Positions 46,131 to 59,000 of a stretch of DNA of 64,000 nt are shown one piece after another (position 1 is the stretch's first letter; each line of letters begins with the position of its first letter). The stretch lies in assembly GCA_037176725.1 (NCBI GenBank), contig JAZBRS010000014.1:71840501-71904500 (forward strand), read 5' to 3'. The translations under genes and the position numbers were made by a program. The notes under the pieces are model-generated. The model did not search any database. It saw nothing but the letters and a program-made list of their open reading frames with translations, and was not told where the DNA came from. The stretch is from Posidonia oceanica (Eukaryota > Streptophyta > Magnoliopsida > Alismatales > Posidoniaceae).

Positions 46131-46139
46131 AAAAAAATA

Positions 46140-47660
46140 AATGAACAGTGTAATGGCCGGCGGCCATGGACACTGTAGCAGCAAGCTGCCAGCGTCCATG
46201 AACGCCGGCACAGGGGGGTTGGAGCAGCGCAGGCCGGCGGGAAGGCTTCACCACGATCTGACGGAACTCGGGCGACGTCCGGCGGAGCTCGACGCTGACC
46301 GGGGCGAGCCGGAGAAGCCACCGGAGGTCTGCAGAGCTTCAGAAGCGCACTCCGGGCGATCGACGCGACGACGCTACGATCCGAGGGCCGGAGCGTGCTC
46401 CTGAGGCTCGTGCGGACCGGAGGGTGCTGCTGGAACGCCGTTCTACTGACCGGAGCGGCGGGACGTTCGGAGATGCTCGCCGGAGAAGACGACTCTGACC
46501 GGAGCTGACCCGGCACAGGGGCGAAGGAAACCCTAGTCTAAGGGCCAGAAAAGCAAGAGGGAAAGAAAATGAGGCTAAGGGGAAAAGAAATTACCTGTTT
46601 CCGTGGCTGGGAAGTCCCCCCGACGCAGGTGGTTTCAGTGGATGCCGGCGAAGCTCGTCCGGCGGAAGGAGGAGACGTCGATGGCTCGGGATGGCTTGGA
46701 TCTCCTCAGTGCAACCCTCCGGAGCTTCCCGAACGTCTGGAAGGCAGCTGCGAAGATCGGCGGAAGGTTCGGCTCTGATGGGTGCTCTGAAGACAGCAGG
46801 AGGCCGGGGAGGGTGTCCGCTGCTCCTCAGGCCGGCTGGGACCTTCCGGCAGGTTGCTGGGATGCTGGCGATGGGGTTTGGACGCCTGGAGAGGATTTCT
46901 GGAAGGTGTGGAGTAGGCTCGGAGTTGGGTTGGAATTCTGGTCTGGAAGTGTCACAGGTGTTTGTTGTGGAAATCTTGGTCGGTGGTGAGCGGTTGGATT
47001 CGAGGCCGGGGGCTTTGGAAAGGAGATGGCCTGGGGATTATCTGGGTGGATTTTGGGAGGCAATGGTGGGCTGGAGTGCGGGGAATTTCGGAATGGGTTC
47101 GGAGCTGGGTTCGGGCGGCTTTCAGGAGGATTCAGGCGGAAGGCTGGGCTGTTTTCTGTGTGGAATGGTGGGTGAGGTTGCAGGTGGTTTGGGTGAGATT
47201 CGGGGGCGGATTCTGGGCTGTTCTGGAGGTGTTTTGGGTGCTGGTTCGCTGGGAGAAGGAGAGGCGGAGGTCGGGTGTTCGTGGGTGGATTTCAGAGAAG
47301 AAATGGTCACGCTCTCACTCGGGATTGTCTCTGGAAACGTCGTCTCTCTTCCGGGTGAATTCCTCTGGTTTTCTCCTCCCTTTCCCTCCTGAAATGCCCT
47401 CTGATTTCTCCTCCCCCTCTGTCCCGAGTCCTGACCACACCTTCTTTAGCTTTGCAGGTCTGCGACCAATGAATGCTGCGGAGAGGCGATGGCAGGTGCA
47501 AGGACGACGCTCCGGCGCGCGCCTGGCTGGAGCAGGAGGTGACAGGTCGGGGCAGCGTTGCGGGAGCGCAGGCGGCGTGCTACTGTAGCACTGCAACGCG
47601 CGGGAGGAAGTGAGGAAGACGGAGGACTGTAGCAACGGGCTGCGGGCCGAATTTTGAAAA
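46140..47660. other. GC-rich zone of solo LTR F
   Basis: High GC content, with several overlapping open frames on both strands but no recognised domain. The LTR E counterpart lies at about 58620-60180 and the LTR D counterpart at 62190-63560. Conserved nucleotide phrases (CACTGTAGCAG; TCACAGGTGTTTGTTGTGGA in F, CACAGGTGTTTGTTGTGGA in E) are shared. It may be promoter or leader rather than coding. Confidence 0.5.
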
Positions 47661-49377
47661 AAAGGAGAAAAAGGGTGAACGGGCTGATAAGCCCAGTAAG
47701 GAAGAAAAGGAAAATAAAAAAGAAGGAAGAAAGAAAGATGGAAAGAAAAAAATAGGAGAAAATAAGATAAAAATAAATAAAAATATGGGATGACTTGGGT
47801 TGTAGGTTAGACGTTTATCTGGATTTTTTAATGATCTTTTTCAGGTTAATTAGTGTGTTTTAGGCTTGATTAGGGTTTTAGGGTTTTCTTTTGTTGTTAA
47901 TTCATTTTCCACTTGACTAAGTGTTGGTTAAATTCTTTTAAGTTGTTTTTAAAATTGTGTTTTCTTGTTAAGTATTTTAGGATGTTAATTAGGATTTTTA
48001 GGATTTATTTTTATATTATTTTGAGTGGGTTTTGGGCTTTTAGTTCTAGTCTTTTGTATTTTCCTTTTTTAAGTCTTTTGATCCATGCTTTTGTTTTTCA
48101 TTTGTTAATTCTTCTTGATGTTTTTTTAGTTGGATTTTTCCTGATTCGATTAAGTATTTTAGGTCTTTTAACTGTATTTTCTTTTCCTTTTTTAATTAAG
48201 TTCTTATGTTGTTTTTTCCTTATGTTTATTAGGTTAAGTTTTTTGTTCTCTTTAATTACTTGTTTTAGTATTTGATTTTTAATTCTTCTCACTAGGGTTT
48301 GTTTTTTAATTCTTTTAGTGGGGTTTTCATTTTTGGTAGGTTCTGATTTTATTTCAGTTTTTTAGTTGATTTTACAGTATTTTATTTTAGTTTGTTTTGC
48401 ATTTTTTAGTTTGCATGCTTGATTCTCTTTTTAGCTTGATTTAATTAAGTTTGGGTTTTTAATTACTTATTTAATGTTTTTAATTGCTTTTTTTGGGGAT
48501 TCTGATTTGTTTCTTTTAGGTCTTGGGGTTTTACAGTTTTTTAAGGATTTTTGAGGTTTTTTGCAAAGGAAGGAAGAAGAAAAGAAAAAAGAAGAAGAAA
48601 AGAGGAAAAAAGGGAATAAAAGGGAAGGAGGTAGGTTTGAGGGAAAAGATTTTTTAAAATTCAAGGAAGATGGTAAAAATAAAATAAAAATAGGAATAAG
48701 GTAGAGAAGGGATAGGAGTACAAAGGGGGCCCGCTGCCAAGCCAGAAGGAGGGCGAGAAGGGGATGAAAAGAGAGACGATAATCAGGAGAGAGAGAGGAG
48801 AGAGAAAACGATAATCCCGGAGAGAGAAAACGATAATTCCAGCGAAAAGGGGTCTTAAAGGTCTCCGAAAGGGGTGAAATTTGGCGGGTGCGGGGTCTAG
48901 GGTTTCTAGTTCTGGTCCTGGAGTTTTGGTTCAGTTTTGAGGAAGTTTTGGAGGGGTTTTGAGGTGTAGAAAAAGGGTAGTTTTGCCTAAGTTTCCTAGG
49001 GTTTTTGGGAGGGATCTGGTTTGAGATTTTGCAGGCTTTTTGGTGGGTTTACTAAGTCATCAGGGGTGAGTGTTCCTATCGATTTTGGTGGGTTTTCAGG
49101 TTCGGGAAAGGGGGGTAAGCTCAGGTTGAATTTGGACTTGTTTTGAGGGGAAAGAAGGAGAGGAAGGTGTAAGTTTGGGTCTGGGTTCGGGTCCAGCAGT
49201 CACCGGAAGGCTCCAAACGATCCAGCCTGTCAAAATGGGGTGTCAACAGACCCAAACGAATTTTCAAAGTCAAACGGGTCCATGTTCCTATTTGGAGAGC
49301 GTAGTTTCCTCATTGATTGATTGACTTAAGTCTCCTTGATTTCGAGGCCAAATTTAGTAAGTTTACAGCTTAGGTGT

Positions 49378-49755
49378 GTTGAACGCTTGACTTTCTAGCG
49401 TCCAACGTAGAACACTAGGTTTCCTTTGTTTTATAACCAACAATTGTATTCTGCACCTTTCCTTATTTGGACGATTTTGAAATTCGAAATTTTACCTTCT
49501 TTAGATGTTCGTTGACCAAGTAGGGACTTAATTTGGATCTAATCATGCCTAATCAATCATTAATGGGAGAACATTCCTTCATTTTGGCAGCTGTGCATCA
49601 GGTGGTTATTGAACGGTGGGATTCCAGCGTTCAACGTAGAACGGTGGGATTCCTGCGTTCAACACTTCAGAATAGGAAACTTTTTGCTACAACTGCCTGA
49701 TCTTGCCAAATTTGATCCTTTTTGCCAAGTCGTTTTCCCCATGCCTCTATAAAAG
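49378..49755 (+). promoter_or_regulatory. LTR B U3 promoter: inverted repeats and TATA box
   Basis: GTTGAACGCT...AGCGTCCAAC (49378-49406), TTGAACG...CGTTCAA (49609-49634), a further GAACGGTGGGATTCCTGCGTTC (in two parts, 49640 onward) and TATAAAAG (49748-49755). Confidence 0.6.
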
Positions 49756-50199
49756 CAGGGGCACCCCAGCCTTGAAAAGGGACGAAAATTGGGAGGAAAT
49801 TTGAGAAGAAAAATTTAGTGAGGAGAATTTGAGAGAGAGAGAGACCGAATTTTGAGAGTTAGAGTGAATAGAGAGGAAGGAAAGAGCTTAAGTCATCTTC
49901 CTTCTCCGATCACACCACGTCGGTGTCTTGCATTTTTCTGCATACACATCTTAAATAAATAGGGATTTTCTTTTAGTATTTTTGCATATTCCATTTCATT
50001 TCTTATATTGTTGTAGCTAGGCATACTCATACTTAGTTGCAACCAGGGGGATAAAATCCCTCGGGTATGTATTTTTTTCTTTTATTTCATGTTAATTTTT
50101 AATCTACCTTAAACCACTTACTACACTTTATTAATTTGCATTTTTTATATTGTTTTGCAAGGAAAAGAAGAAGAAGAAAAGACTCACCAGCACGAGCAC

Positions 50200-50228
50200 C
50201 CTTGGGCAACGCTGGCGTTGTTCCAAGG
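50200..50228 (+). other. Conserved hairpin near the LTR B 3' end
   Basis: CCTTGGGCAACG pairs with CGTTGTTCCAAGG. Same position and structure as 10435-10463 in LTR A. Confidence 0.6.
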
Positions 50229-50416
50229 TAGCTGAACCCACACATATTACATTTCCCAAGGCGTCTCGAGGGCCAACGAAAGTGAACCGAGAGTGGCGAT
50301 CACAAGTTGGCTTCATCACTCGTGGAGTGGCGGAGTCGAATACAAGCAAAGGGGATGTCAAGAAAGCGAAAGAGACGAAACAAGCTTTTCTCGTCCAAAA
50401 CCCCATATCCACAAAA

Positions 50417-50434
50417 TGGCGATCATGGTGGGAC
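50417..50434 (+). other. Primer-binding-site-like sequence after LTR B
   Basis: TGGCGATCATGGTGGGAC starts 4 bases after the LTR end. TGGCGA-type sites are common in Tat elements. The matching tRNA was not identified. Confidence 0.5.
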
Positions 50435-50716
50435 GGCTAAAAGTGCCCCCATGCTAAGGTGAGCACTCCCTTCTTCTCTTCTTTTCCTTGCAATTTTCAT
50501 TTAATTTTGTGGATTTTTTCAAGTTAGTGGCGAAATTCCTCATAGTATTTTGAGGTACCACGACTCTTGAGCTGTTTGAGGCTTTTATACGCTTGAATAT
50601 ACTTGCAATCACCCTCCTTTTTATTTTGATTCTTGGGCGTAGGGGCGATTGAATAAAAACAACTGGTTTTTTTTTTTCCTGAAAAACTCTCAGCCAGTGT
50701 GTTAAATGCTAGTCTG

Positions 50717-50740
50717 GACGCATCTTACGTAAGATGCGTC
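50717..50740. repeat. Perfect 24-bp palindrome
   Basis: The arm GACGCATCTTAC is followed directly by its exact reverse complement, with no loop. GCGTCTTAC recurs 10 bp downstream. Confidence 0.95.
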
Positions 50741-51458
50741 ATTTTCTGCGTCTTACACATTTGAACAGAAATCTTTCTGTTTTCAAAATCTCTTTTTATT
50801 TTCTTTTTATAATTGACCCAAAGACTGAGGTATGAGGTGATCGGCTTTGCCATAGGGACTGAAGCCTCGATCATTGGGTGCTTTTCAAAATTCAAATAAA
50901 AAAAAGCTTTTTTGTATGACTTGCATGGCCCTTGTGGGAAACTAATCTGTTTGTGTCTTATCTTGGGTTACATAAAATAGCCACTTAGGTCCTAAGCACC
51001 CCTGTTGCAAAGGACTTAAGAGAGGTGTTTGTGTTGTCATTTGCTTTCACAAGGGTCACTTCCTTCTCCCTTGATTTTTGTGAAAGTTAATTAGAACCCT
51101 ATGTTAAGAATTGTATTCTCCCTCCCTTTTCTGTGGTTTGCATGTGGTTTGTGTGATTGAAACGCGAGAGATCCAATCAATCCTGGGTACACTAGGCTCT
51201 ACTTCTATGGGGTAGGGATCTAAGTGTGCTTAGGCTCTCTAAAAAATCCTCAGGAGTTGAGGTAGGGGGTAGTACCAAGAAGGGAATTATTTGCCCATTT
51301 TGTGAGAACCCATAGAGTACCCGAAGAAATCCATACCTAAGCCTTAGGCACCTTGAGAGCCACGTAGGTTTTAAAACACTAATAACAAAGTGAAAATTCT
51401 AAAATCAAACATTTAATCGTTGTTTGAAAGTATTTCTGTGCAGCTCTCTGAAACAAGG

Positions 51459-51518
51459 GTGTTGAACGTTGGAAAGTTTGCGTTCTACGTTAGACGCAGC
51501 AAATCCTGTGTTCAACAC
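51459..51518. repeat. Nested inverted repeat
   Basis: Outer arms GTGTTGAAC and GTTCAACAC match exactly. An inner imperfect inverted repeat (TTTGCGTTCTACG / TTAGACGCAGCAAA) fills the loop. The outer arm is the GTTGAAC motif of the LTR B promoter cluster. Confidence 0.8.
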
Positions 51519-51919
51519 ATTGCTTGTTGTTTTGTTGATTTCTAGGTGTCTTTTGGTGATTGATGAATGTTGCAGGGTGAATGACCAAACATGTCATTTG
51601 AAGTTTGTTTTGAGTTCATTTTCCTTTTTTAGAAACTTGTATTAGGTTACAAAACCTATGGTAAAGTTTTTCTTTTGTTTTATCAAGTGTAAACCTTGTA
51701 ATCTTTTCCCTTTATTAGTGAAAAAAAAAGAGAGTTAGAAAAAAAAATAAAAAAAAAGAGAAGGAAAAATCAGACCAAAAAAAAGAGAGAAAAGGAAAGA
51801 AGAAAAGAAAGGAAAAAAGAAAAGAAGGAAGATTGTTGTAATTTCTTTAAATAGTCTGTAAGAACATTGGGGTTTACTTTCATTAAACAATCTCCGTCAA
51901 AATCAGTGCAAGAATAGTT

Positions 51920-53957
51920 TGTAGACACCCCAATTTGACACCTGGCGGCGGATCAAACTTGGAGGAACGAGCTCGGAAGCGACGGATCCAACCTTTCCAC
52001 CCAAACTGACCCAAAACCAAATTCTATTCCAAACCCTACCCAAAACCAACCCAAGCCCAACACAAGCCCAGCCTACTGAGTGGCACGTTCAGGCACCGTA
52101 TGCAGAGGCGACTGGACTCTGTCGCAACTCTAAGTGGTGACTGAGTTTGGCGCCAAATGTAGCTGCGACTGGACTGCAACTCAGGCCACCGCCCAAGCCT
52201 CACCGCCACGGCCGCTGCCAGTCGTCGCAACCCTGCCATCGGTCCCCTCAGCCACTTACTCCTCACTCCCGGCCATGCGCTACGTGCCAAGATCCACTAA
52301 CTCCCTGGCACGGCGTCAACTCCTCGCCGACAGACTTCCGGTACTCACTGCCCTCACTGCCATGACCGCTTGTAACCCTGCCACCGATGACCTTCGCCGT
52401 CCTCGACCTGCACCCACTTACATCCTCGACTGCCAAGCCCTCTCACACCACTCACTGCCCTTCCTCTGCCACGATTGGCTGTTGCCAGAGCCACTAGGTG
52501 TGGAGGAACCCATTCGAAACAAAGGCCGGACATTTTGCACACAGCCGACCCAATTCTCCTTCTCCTCCCTCGCTGCTCGCACTAGAGCGCGTAGAGGCAA
52601 TCCAGAACTGCTCACACACTCCCCAACTTCCTTCCAAGCCTTTCAAACTTCACTTTCGCATCCCGGACCACCGCAACAACCGAGCCTGCCATTCCTCCTT
52701 GTCCGCCGCCAGCCAACATTGCCAGAAGCCGCTCCGTGGCTCCAAACTCCGCGCACACCTTCTCCAGGTTGCCATGAACGCAGCCCGATCAACCCGAGCG
52801 CCCGCCATTGCCTCTAGCACGGCTGCGACCTCCACATTTGCATACTCCGACGAGCTAGGTCGGGGGGCACATCCGTGCATCCCCGCAGGTGAGCGATCCC
52901 TCCACTGACTTCGTATCATGCCGTGCTTCCAAGCTAGTTTCGTAGATTTTATCGTGCTTTGCTTAGCCGTTGTTGGCCATCTTCTCCGGCAGCGGAGGCT
53001 TGCTAGGTTAGGTGCCACAGTAAGCGGCGACTGACCTGCACCTCCGTCTGCCGGATGATCGGACTTTGGGCTGCCGCTCCGACCGACCCAGAGCTCCATT
53101 TTATTTTATTTTTGTATGTCTGTGATCGTGAATGTTTGCTCTTTAAGATTGCATGTTTAGATCATAGTTTTGCATAGCCATGGGTTCCAGATCTGGTCCC
53201 AAAGTTGACTGTTTGGAAAGCCTGAGTGCAGTGCTGCCGCCGCTTAGATCGGCGACTTACCTGCAACTCTTGGCCATTCCTCTGGCCAACCTTTGGACCG
53301 TCATATCTTGCGACCTAGGCATCCATTTTGCAGTTTGTTTGCATGCTTGTGTTCCTAATTATGCCATCTACATGATCATGCATTTAGTTTGTCATTTCGC
53401 ATCATCTAGCTAGCTTGTTTCCGGCCATGAAAGTCACTGTCCGAAAGCACTGTGCACGCCTCTGTCGCCAGCTTCCCAGGCGACAGGCTCAGATGCCACT
53501 CACACTGGCGACTGGCTTCAGTTGCTGCTCTGACAGGCGCCAAGTGCCTCGTCGATCACACCAGTGACATGCACTACCGCTGCTTAAGGCGGCAACCAGG
53601 CCTGCAGTTCAGACAGTTGCCGAGCCACTCATGTTTGCCGCTTTGCATTTCGTTCATTTCGCTTGTTCGCTGTCAGATTTGCTTCTCGAGCTTGTTTATC
53701 AACGCTTTCCTGCATTTTCGCTTTGATCAGATTTCTAGCATGTTTTTCAAAGCTTGTATCATTTACAAACCCATGTCACATGTTGCTTTGCATTGCATGG
53801 TTTATCCGCTGTTTTGTTTTTCGCCTGCATTGCATTAGAGCGATCATGCTTACTGTCTAGAGTTCTTACGAACCAGGGCACATCCCGTTCGGAAAACTAG
53901 CAGCGTTGCTGAGTACATAGTCTGCTCGTTTAATTTCATTCATGCATCATGACATAT
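51920..53957 (+). mobile_element. LTR C, Tat family, cut by LTR D
   Basis: Starts TGTAGACACCCCAATTTGAC, homologous to the start of solo LTR I (GAGGAACG-GCTCGGAAGC is shared about 45 bp in). Near its right end it has GCTTACTGTCTAGAGTTCTT and CCCGTTCGGAAAAC. These correspond to CTGTCTGTGTTCCGAACCGG and neighbouring text of the other LTRs in reverse orientation. About 0.5 kb of the expected 3' end is missing where LTR D begins, so D probably inserted into C. Confidence 0.7.
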
Positions 53958-54639
53958 TGTAGCGTTCCCAGGAGTTCGCGATTGTCCATGCACGCTGCCA
54001 GAGCTCGTGTGCATCGATCGGAATCAGGTTCACTATTAGCAGGTGGTCCGAGGAGGAAACTCGACTCAAAACACCGAAAACAGGGACGAAATCAAAGGGA
54101 AAAAGAAAGAAAAGACAAAAGGGAGTCGCCACCGTGTCTATTAAGTCAGGAGACAAGGAAAATCAGGGAAATGCATGAAAAACATGCAAAACCACATAAA
54201 AAGATACAATGTAATGCAATGCTATGCAAAAAAGATGACTCGTGCCAAGGACGAGGGCAAAAGGGTCATTGCGGGTTAGAGAAAGGGTAAGGACTCCTGT
54301 TACGCGGGGGAAGGTGTTAGGCACCTCTGACACGCCCGAGGAATCGGTCTTTCTAGGCTTACGCTCGCTTACGAGGGACAATGCATGCTTTGAATGCCTA
54401 AGTGCCATGAATGCCTACTAGATGATATGCCTGAATGCTTAATTGCTAGGTATGCTGTGATTACATGCCAAAGTGTGTGTTCTAAATGATGCGATGCACA
54501 AGGAAAGTAAACGTGCAACCTATGTGCTCAGCAGCGCTGTTTATGTTCCGAACTGGATGAACCCTAGTTTGTGAGAACTCCAGATAGTAAACGTTACTGC
54601 CCTAATGCAAATGCAAGCAATTAAAACAAAACAGCAAGG

Positions 54640-54930
54640 AAAATCAAGCAGATGCAAGCAACATGCAAGGGAAAACAGGAGCTGGCATGCAAAACGGTGC
54701 AAAGCAAGCGAAAACAGGAGTGGGCACGCAAAATGGTGCAAAAACAAGCGAAAACAGAGTAGACACGCAAAACGGTGCGAAAACGATAGTAGGCATGTAA
54801 AACGGTGCAAAAATGAAAGAAAACGGATGCGAGCACGCAAAACGATGCAATGCAAGAGAAAGCAAATGTGGACGCGCAAAACGATACAAATGCAAGTGAA
54901 AACGAATGCTGGCACGCAAAACGATTCATG
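54640..54930. repeat. Short minisatellite array of LTR D
   Basis: About nine units with core CACGCAAAACGGTGCAAAA and AAGCGAAAAC. Homologous to the array at 43720 in LTR F but only a quarter of its length. Confidence 0.85.
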
Positions 54931-56002
54931 CAATGCAAACAGGAGAACAATGAATGCTGTGCAGTGTTCAGATGGACTTATCTTGAGAATCTGAGGCCTG
55001 ATTTGAGATAACTTTGGTTTAAATGAAAGATCATTCAACCAGGAAGATCTGGACAGTTAGATCGTGGAAATCCAACGATCCGATTTAAAGTTATTCAGGA
55101 ATCAAGTCAGAAGGCTCAAGGGCCAGCAAAGGTAGGGGTCTAAGTGTAAATAGTCCCTAAAGGTGTGTAAAACAAGGATGCATGCATGCAAGAGTGATAA
55201 TGCAACAATGCATGGGCAGAATGCAGGGCTAATTAGGAGTTATGAATGCAAAAATGTAAGAGAGGACTTAAAGGCAATTTTTAAAATGTGCAAGACCTAA
55301 ATGCAATGCCAAGAAAGCATACAAACATGCAAAAGTTGAAAAGTAAGGATTGACATGCAATTTCAGAAAACATTTGGGCTTTTAAAGCAATGCAATATGG
55401 TTTAAAATGCAACTTACATGGTATTTAAACGCATAAAGGACTAGAATGCAAATAAAACATGTTTTGGATTTTTTTAGTAATGTTAAAATGCAACTGATTC
55501 ACAGCTGATGGACCTAAATGCAATTAAAACATTTTTCAGATTTTTTGATACAATGCAATAAGGTAAAATGCAAAGTTAAATGAGTTTTAAACCATTGATG
55601 GACTGATATGCAAATAAACATATTTTTTGGATTTTTTAGTAATGCAATTTAGTTAAAATCATGATTTAAATGAAATCTAACAACTACAGAGGACTGATGT
55701 GCAAATTAAATAGATGCAGGGGCTAAAATGCAATGCAATAAGATAAACATGTGAATTAAATGAATGGATGCATGGTCTGTGGACTAAAATGCAATTAAAA
55801 CATGCTTCTGGGTTTTTTATTAATACAATAAGATTTAAAACATGCATTAAATGAAATCTGATTGAACAAAGGATCCAGATGTAATAATGGAAAACCACAG
55901 AATATAAAATGCAATGTAGTATGATAGAACTGTGATTTAAATGATTTTTCAATTGAATAGAGGGCTAACATGCAATTTAAATAACCTACTGTGCTTTCAT
56001 GC

Positions 56003-59000
56003 TGTAGTAATCCCAATCGGAATCAGGCTTACTATTAGCGGCGATTGATCCGAGGAAGAGGCTCAACTCGAAAACACTTAAAATCGAGGAGAAAAGAGGA
56101 AGATAAGACAAATCAGAGTCACCACCATGTCTATTAACGGAAGACGAGGAAAACCAGGGGTAATGCGTGAATTAACACGCAAAACCAAGCAAGAAATGCA
56201 AAGCAAAGCAATGCGAAGGAAAACAAATGCAAGTACATGCAAATGAGATGACTCTAGCCTAGGATAAGGGCAATATGGTCATTGCGGGCCAAAAGACAGG
56301 GCAAGGACTCCTGTTACGCGCGGGGAAGGTGTTAGGCACCCCCGACACGCCCGAGAATCGGTCTTTCTAGGCTTACGCTCGCATACGCAGGGAAATGCAG
56401 ATTTGAATGCCCAAATGCCAATGAATGCCTAAATGAATGCTCAAAGTGTGCTCTAAGTGGAGAGATGCAAAGCAGGGAAGTAAACGTGCTCTCTAAGTGC
56501 TCAGCTACGCTGTCTGTGTTCCGAACCGGGCGAAACGTGGCTCGTGAGAACTCCAGGCAGTAAGCATCACAGCCCTATATGCAAATGCAAGCGAAAAAGC
56601 AAAACAACGGCAAAACCATGCAATGCGATCGACATGCAAGAGAAAACGGCGTAAAACATGCAAAACGAGGCGAAAAACAAGAAAGCGCGCAAAACGGTGC
56701 AAAAGAACGAAATCGGTGTGCAAAACAAGCGAAAAAAGCAGGGCGGCACGCAAATCGGTGCAAAAGACGATGTCGGACACGCAAAACTATGCCAAAAACA
56801 GGACGAGCGCGCAAAACGACGCGAAAGACAAAGCAGGCACGCAAAACGGTGCCGAAACGAGAGCGGGCACGCAAAACGGTGCCAAAAGCAGCAAAATAAA
56901 ACCTCGAAAAAGCCGTGCGAATGCAAATGCAAGGAAAAGATTAGAAGCAGTAAAAGGAGAAGTAGAACAACGCATGTGTGAGAACAGGCGCTATCCGGGG
57001 CCACACAGAGTAGGTGTGAAGACCTACAAAGGGGAGAAGTGAGCAAATGGAGGGATTACCACTTTTTTGTGACCGTCTCCCACTAAACCGCTCCACGATG
57101 TGTCTCGCACGCTGCCCAAAGCTCGCGATGGATCGGATCGTGGAAAAGGGGGAAGAAAGTCGTATTAAGTGGTGAATCCAGGGAAAACACAACACAAAAC
57201 CCTTGGTGAAAAACGAAACGGGGATCGGAGTTGATAGACAAGAAGAGGAGACCTTATTCTACATGCTCAAAGAGACAGAAAGCGAAAACGAGGCAAACAA
57301 TGCAAATGACATGCGAATGAATGTAATGCAGGGGTTCAGGAGGACATACCTGGAAATCCTGGAGCCTGATCTGAAATCTGCTTGGTCCATGCTGAAGAGC
57401 GCTTTGCCGCGATCGTTTGGGCAGCTTGTTTGAGAAGATCCAACGGTCGGATTGGAAGATATCGCAGCTTCAAGGTAGGAGGGCCAGAACAGGGGAGAAG
57501 AGCAGATCTATGTGTTCAGGAGGTCCTAGGGGTGTGCAAAAGGTCCTCCCAAGTGAAGGAGAGCTAAAAAGGTGCTTAGTGTGTGCAAAGGGATGCTAAA
57601 ATGCAAAGCTAAATGAATGCAGGATGCATGCAAAAGCAAGAAGAGGCAAGAAGGGAAATTTTGGAAAAAACAGGGATTCAGATGCATTTTTGAAAAGAGA
57701 AGGGGGCTAAATGCAAATTTTTGAAAAGGATGGGGCCCACAGGGGAGAGTTTTGAAAACAGGAGAGGGCAGAGGGTCATTTTGCAAAAGATTGGACCTAG
57801 AATGCTATCTTGAAAAGAGGGTATGCATTGGAAGAAGTTTTGAAAGCAAAAAGAAATCAGAATGCAATTTTGGAAAAACTCGGATTTAAAGTGCAAATTT
57901 TCCAGAAAACAGGGTTCTAGGGAGTCCGGGAATGTAAGTGGAGGGTCTACATGCAATTTTGTAAGCATGGGAGCTAAGATGCAACTTTAGGGGCAAAACA
58001 GTCTTTTTACATGCTTTTAAAAGGATACAAGGACCTATGTGTCATTTTTAAAACATGCAAGGGTCAAATATGTAATTTTATATGCAAAATATGCTCTGAA
58101 ATCAAGAGACAGGACTGATGTGCAATTTTTGGAAAAAACAGGGGCCAAAATGCAATGCAATAAGCAAAAATGCATGCAGGATGGTTACTGTCCATTTAAA
58201 ATGGACCTAAATGCAAAAATGCAAAACCAGGAGGCAAAACATGCAATGCAGTATGCAAAAATCAAAAATAAAACCTAAGTTTCTACAGTGCATGGACCTA
58301 AATGTAAAATCAGAAACATGCAGGGGGCCAGAATGCAATGCAATATGGCAAAATACATGCAAATAAATGAACTGATTTAAAGGAGGACCTATATGCAAAA
58401 ATTGAAAGCAGAGGGGCTAAAATGCAAAAGATTACAACTACACAGCACAGTAAGAGGACCTAAATGGAAATACTGAAAAACAGAAATAAAAGCTGCAATT
58501 TAGCATGATATTAAATTTAAAACTAAGCAGATTAAATAAACAGTGGACTAAAACGCAAAAATGAGATAACTTAAGGCAGATATGCAATATTCACACATAA
58601 ACTATACAAACAGAAAAATGAATACACAGTGCTAGCCGGCGGTGGTTGGCACTGTAGCAGTGAGCCACCGGCGCTCACCACCACCGGTACAGGAGGACTG
58701 CGGGGGCGTTGATCGGCGGGGGAGGATGTCGGCGATCGTGCGAAGCTCCGGAGATCAACTGGAGACTGTTCTGCTGGCCGGAGCATCCGGAGAGCAGGGG
58801 ACCGGCGCCGGAGAAGAAGGGGAGTCCGACGGGTTGCAGGCGGAGCTGGAGGGCTTGGAAGCCGATTCTGATCGGCGGGAAAGCAGCAGGAGGAGGAGAG
58901 AGAGCAGGGAAGAACGAGAAGTACCTGCGGTAGCGTCTGGAGTGTGCTCCCGACCTCGACAGAGTCGGAGCTGGCCGGCGGTCTTCGTCCGGTTGTAGAG

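Larger units (their letters stand above)
43080..49248 (-). mobile_element. Solo LTR F, 6.2 kb, Tat family, inserted in LTR B
   Basis: On the minus strand it starts TGTTGACACCCCATTTTGAC (49248) and ends CCGGGATTACTACA (43080). GACC directly adjoins both ends (43076-43079 and 49249-49252), a 4-bp match where 5 bp is usual. Removing it rejoins LTR B. Zones from its 5' end: start block (49248-48730), pyrimidine-rich tract on the LTR strand (about 48700-48550), AAAACCCTAA-like zone (48550-47780), GC-rich zone (47660-46140), degenerate TGCATTT repeats (46130-44830), CGTTTTGCGTGCC array (44825-43720) and conserved 3' end. Solo LTR E repeats this plan. Confidence 0.85.
42817..50413 (+). mobile_element. 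LTR B: Tat-like 5' LTR, split by a solo LTR
   Basis: Starts TGTAGATATCCCGTTTTGGC and ends CCCCATATCCACA. Without the insertion at 43080-49248 and its target duplication it is about 1,424 bp, like LTR A. It is followed by a TGGCGATC primer-site-like sequence. It sits inside a Ty3/Gypsy gag gene. Shared with LTR A are the inverted-repeat cluster, the TATA box at 49748-49755 followed by CAGGGGCACCCC, and the hairpin at 50200. Confidence 0.82.
50435..51919 (+). other. Untranslated leader behind LTR B; no gene seen
   Basis: About 1.5 kb without coding signature. It contains a perfect palindrome (50717) and a long inverted repeat (51459), and ends with a purine-rich stretch (51719-51832) before LTR C. 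Long leaders are usual for Tat/Ogre elements. Confidence 0.5.

Noticed and set aside
47865..47892. Telomere-like TTAGGGTTTTAGGG
   Set aside because: Only two imperfect units, repeated at the same place in LTR E (60408); a conserved part of the T-rich LTR zone, not an interstitial telomere.
52036..53099. Several 60-227-codon frames on both strands of LTR C
   Set aside because: GC-rich LTR sequence with overlapping frames and no recognised domain; LTR I does not preserve them in an obvious way.
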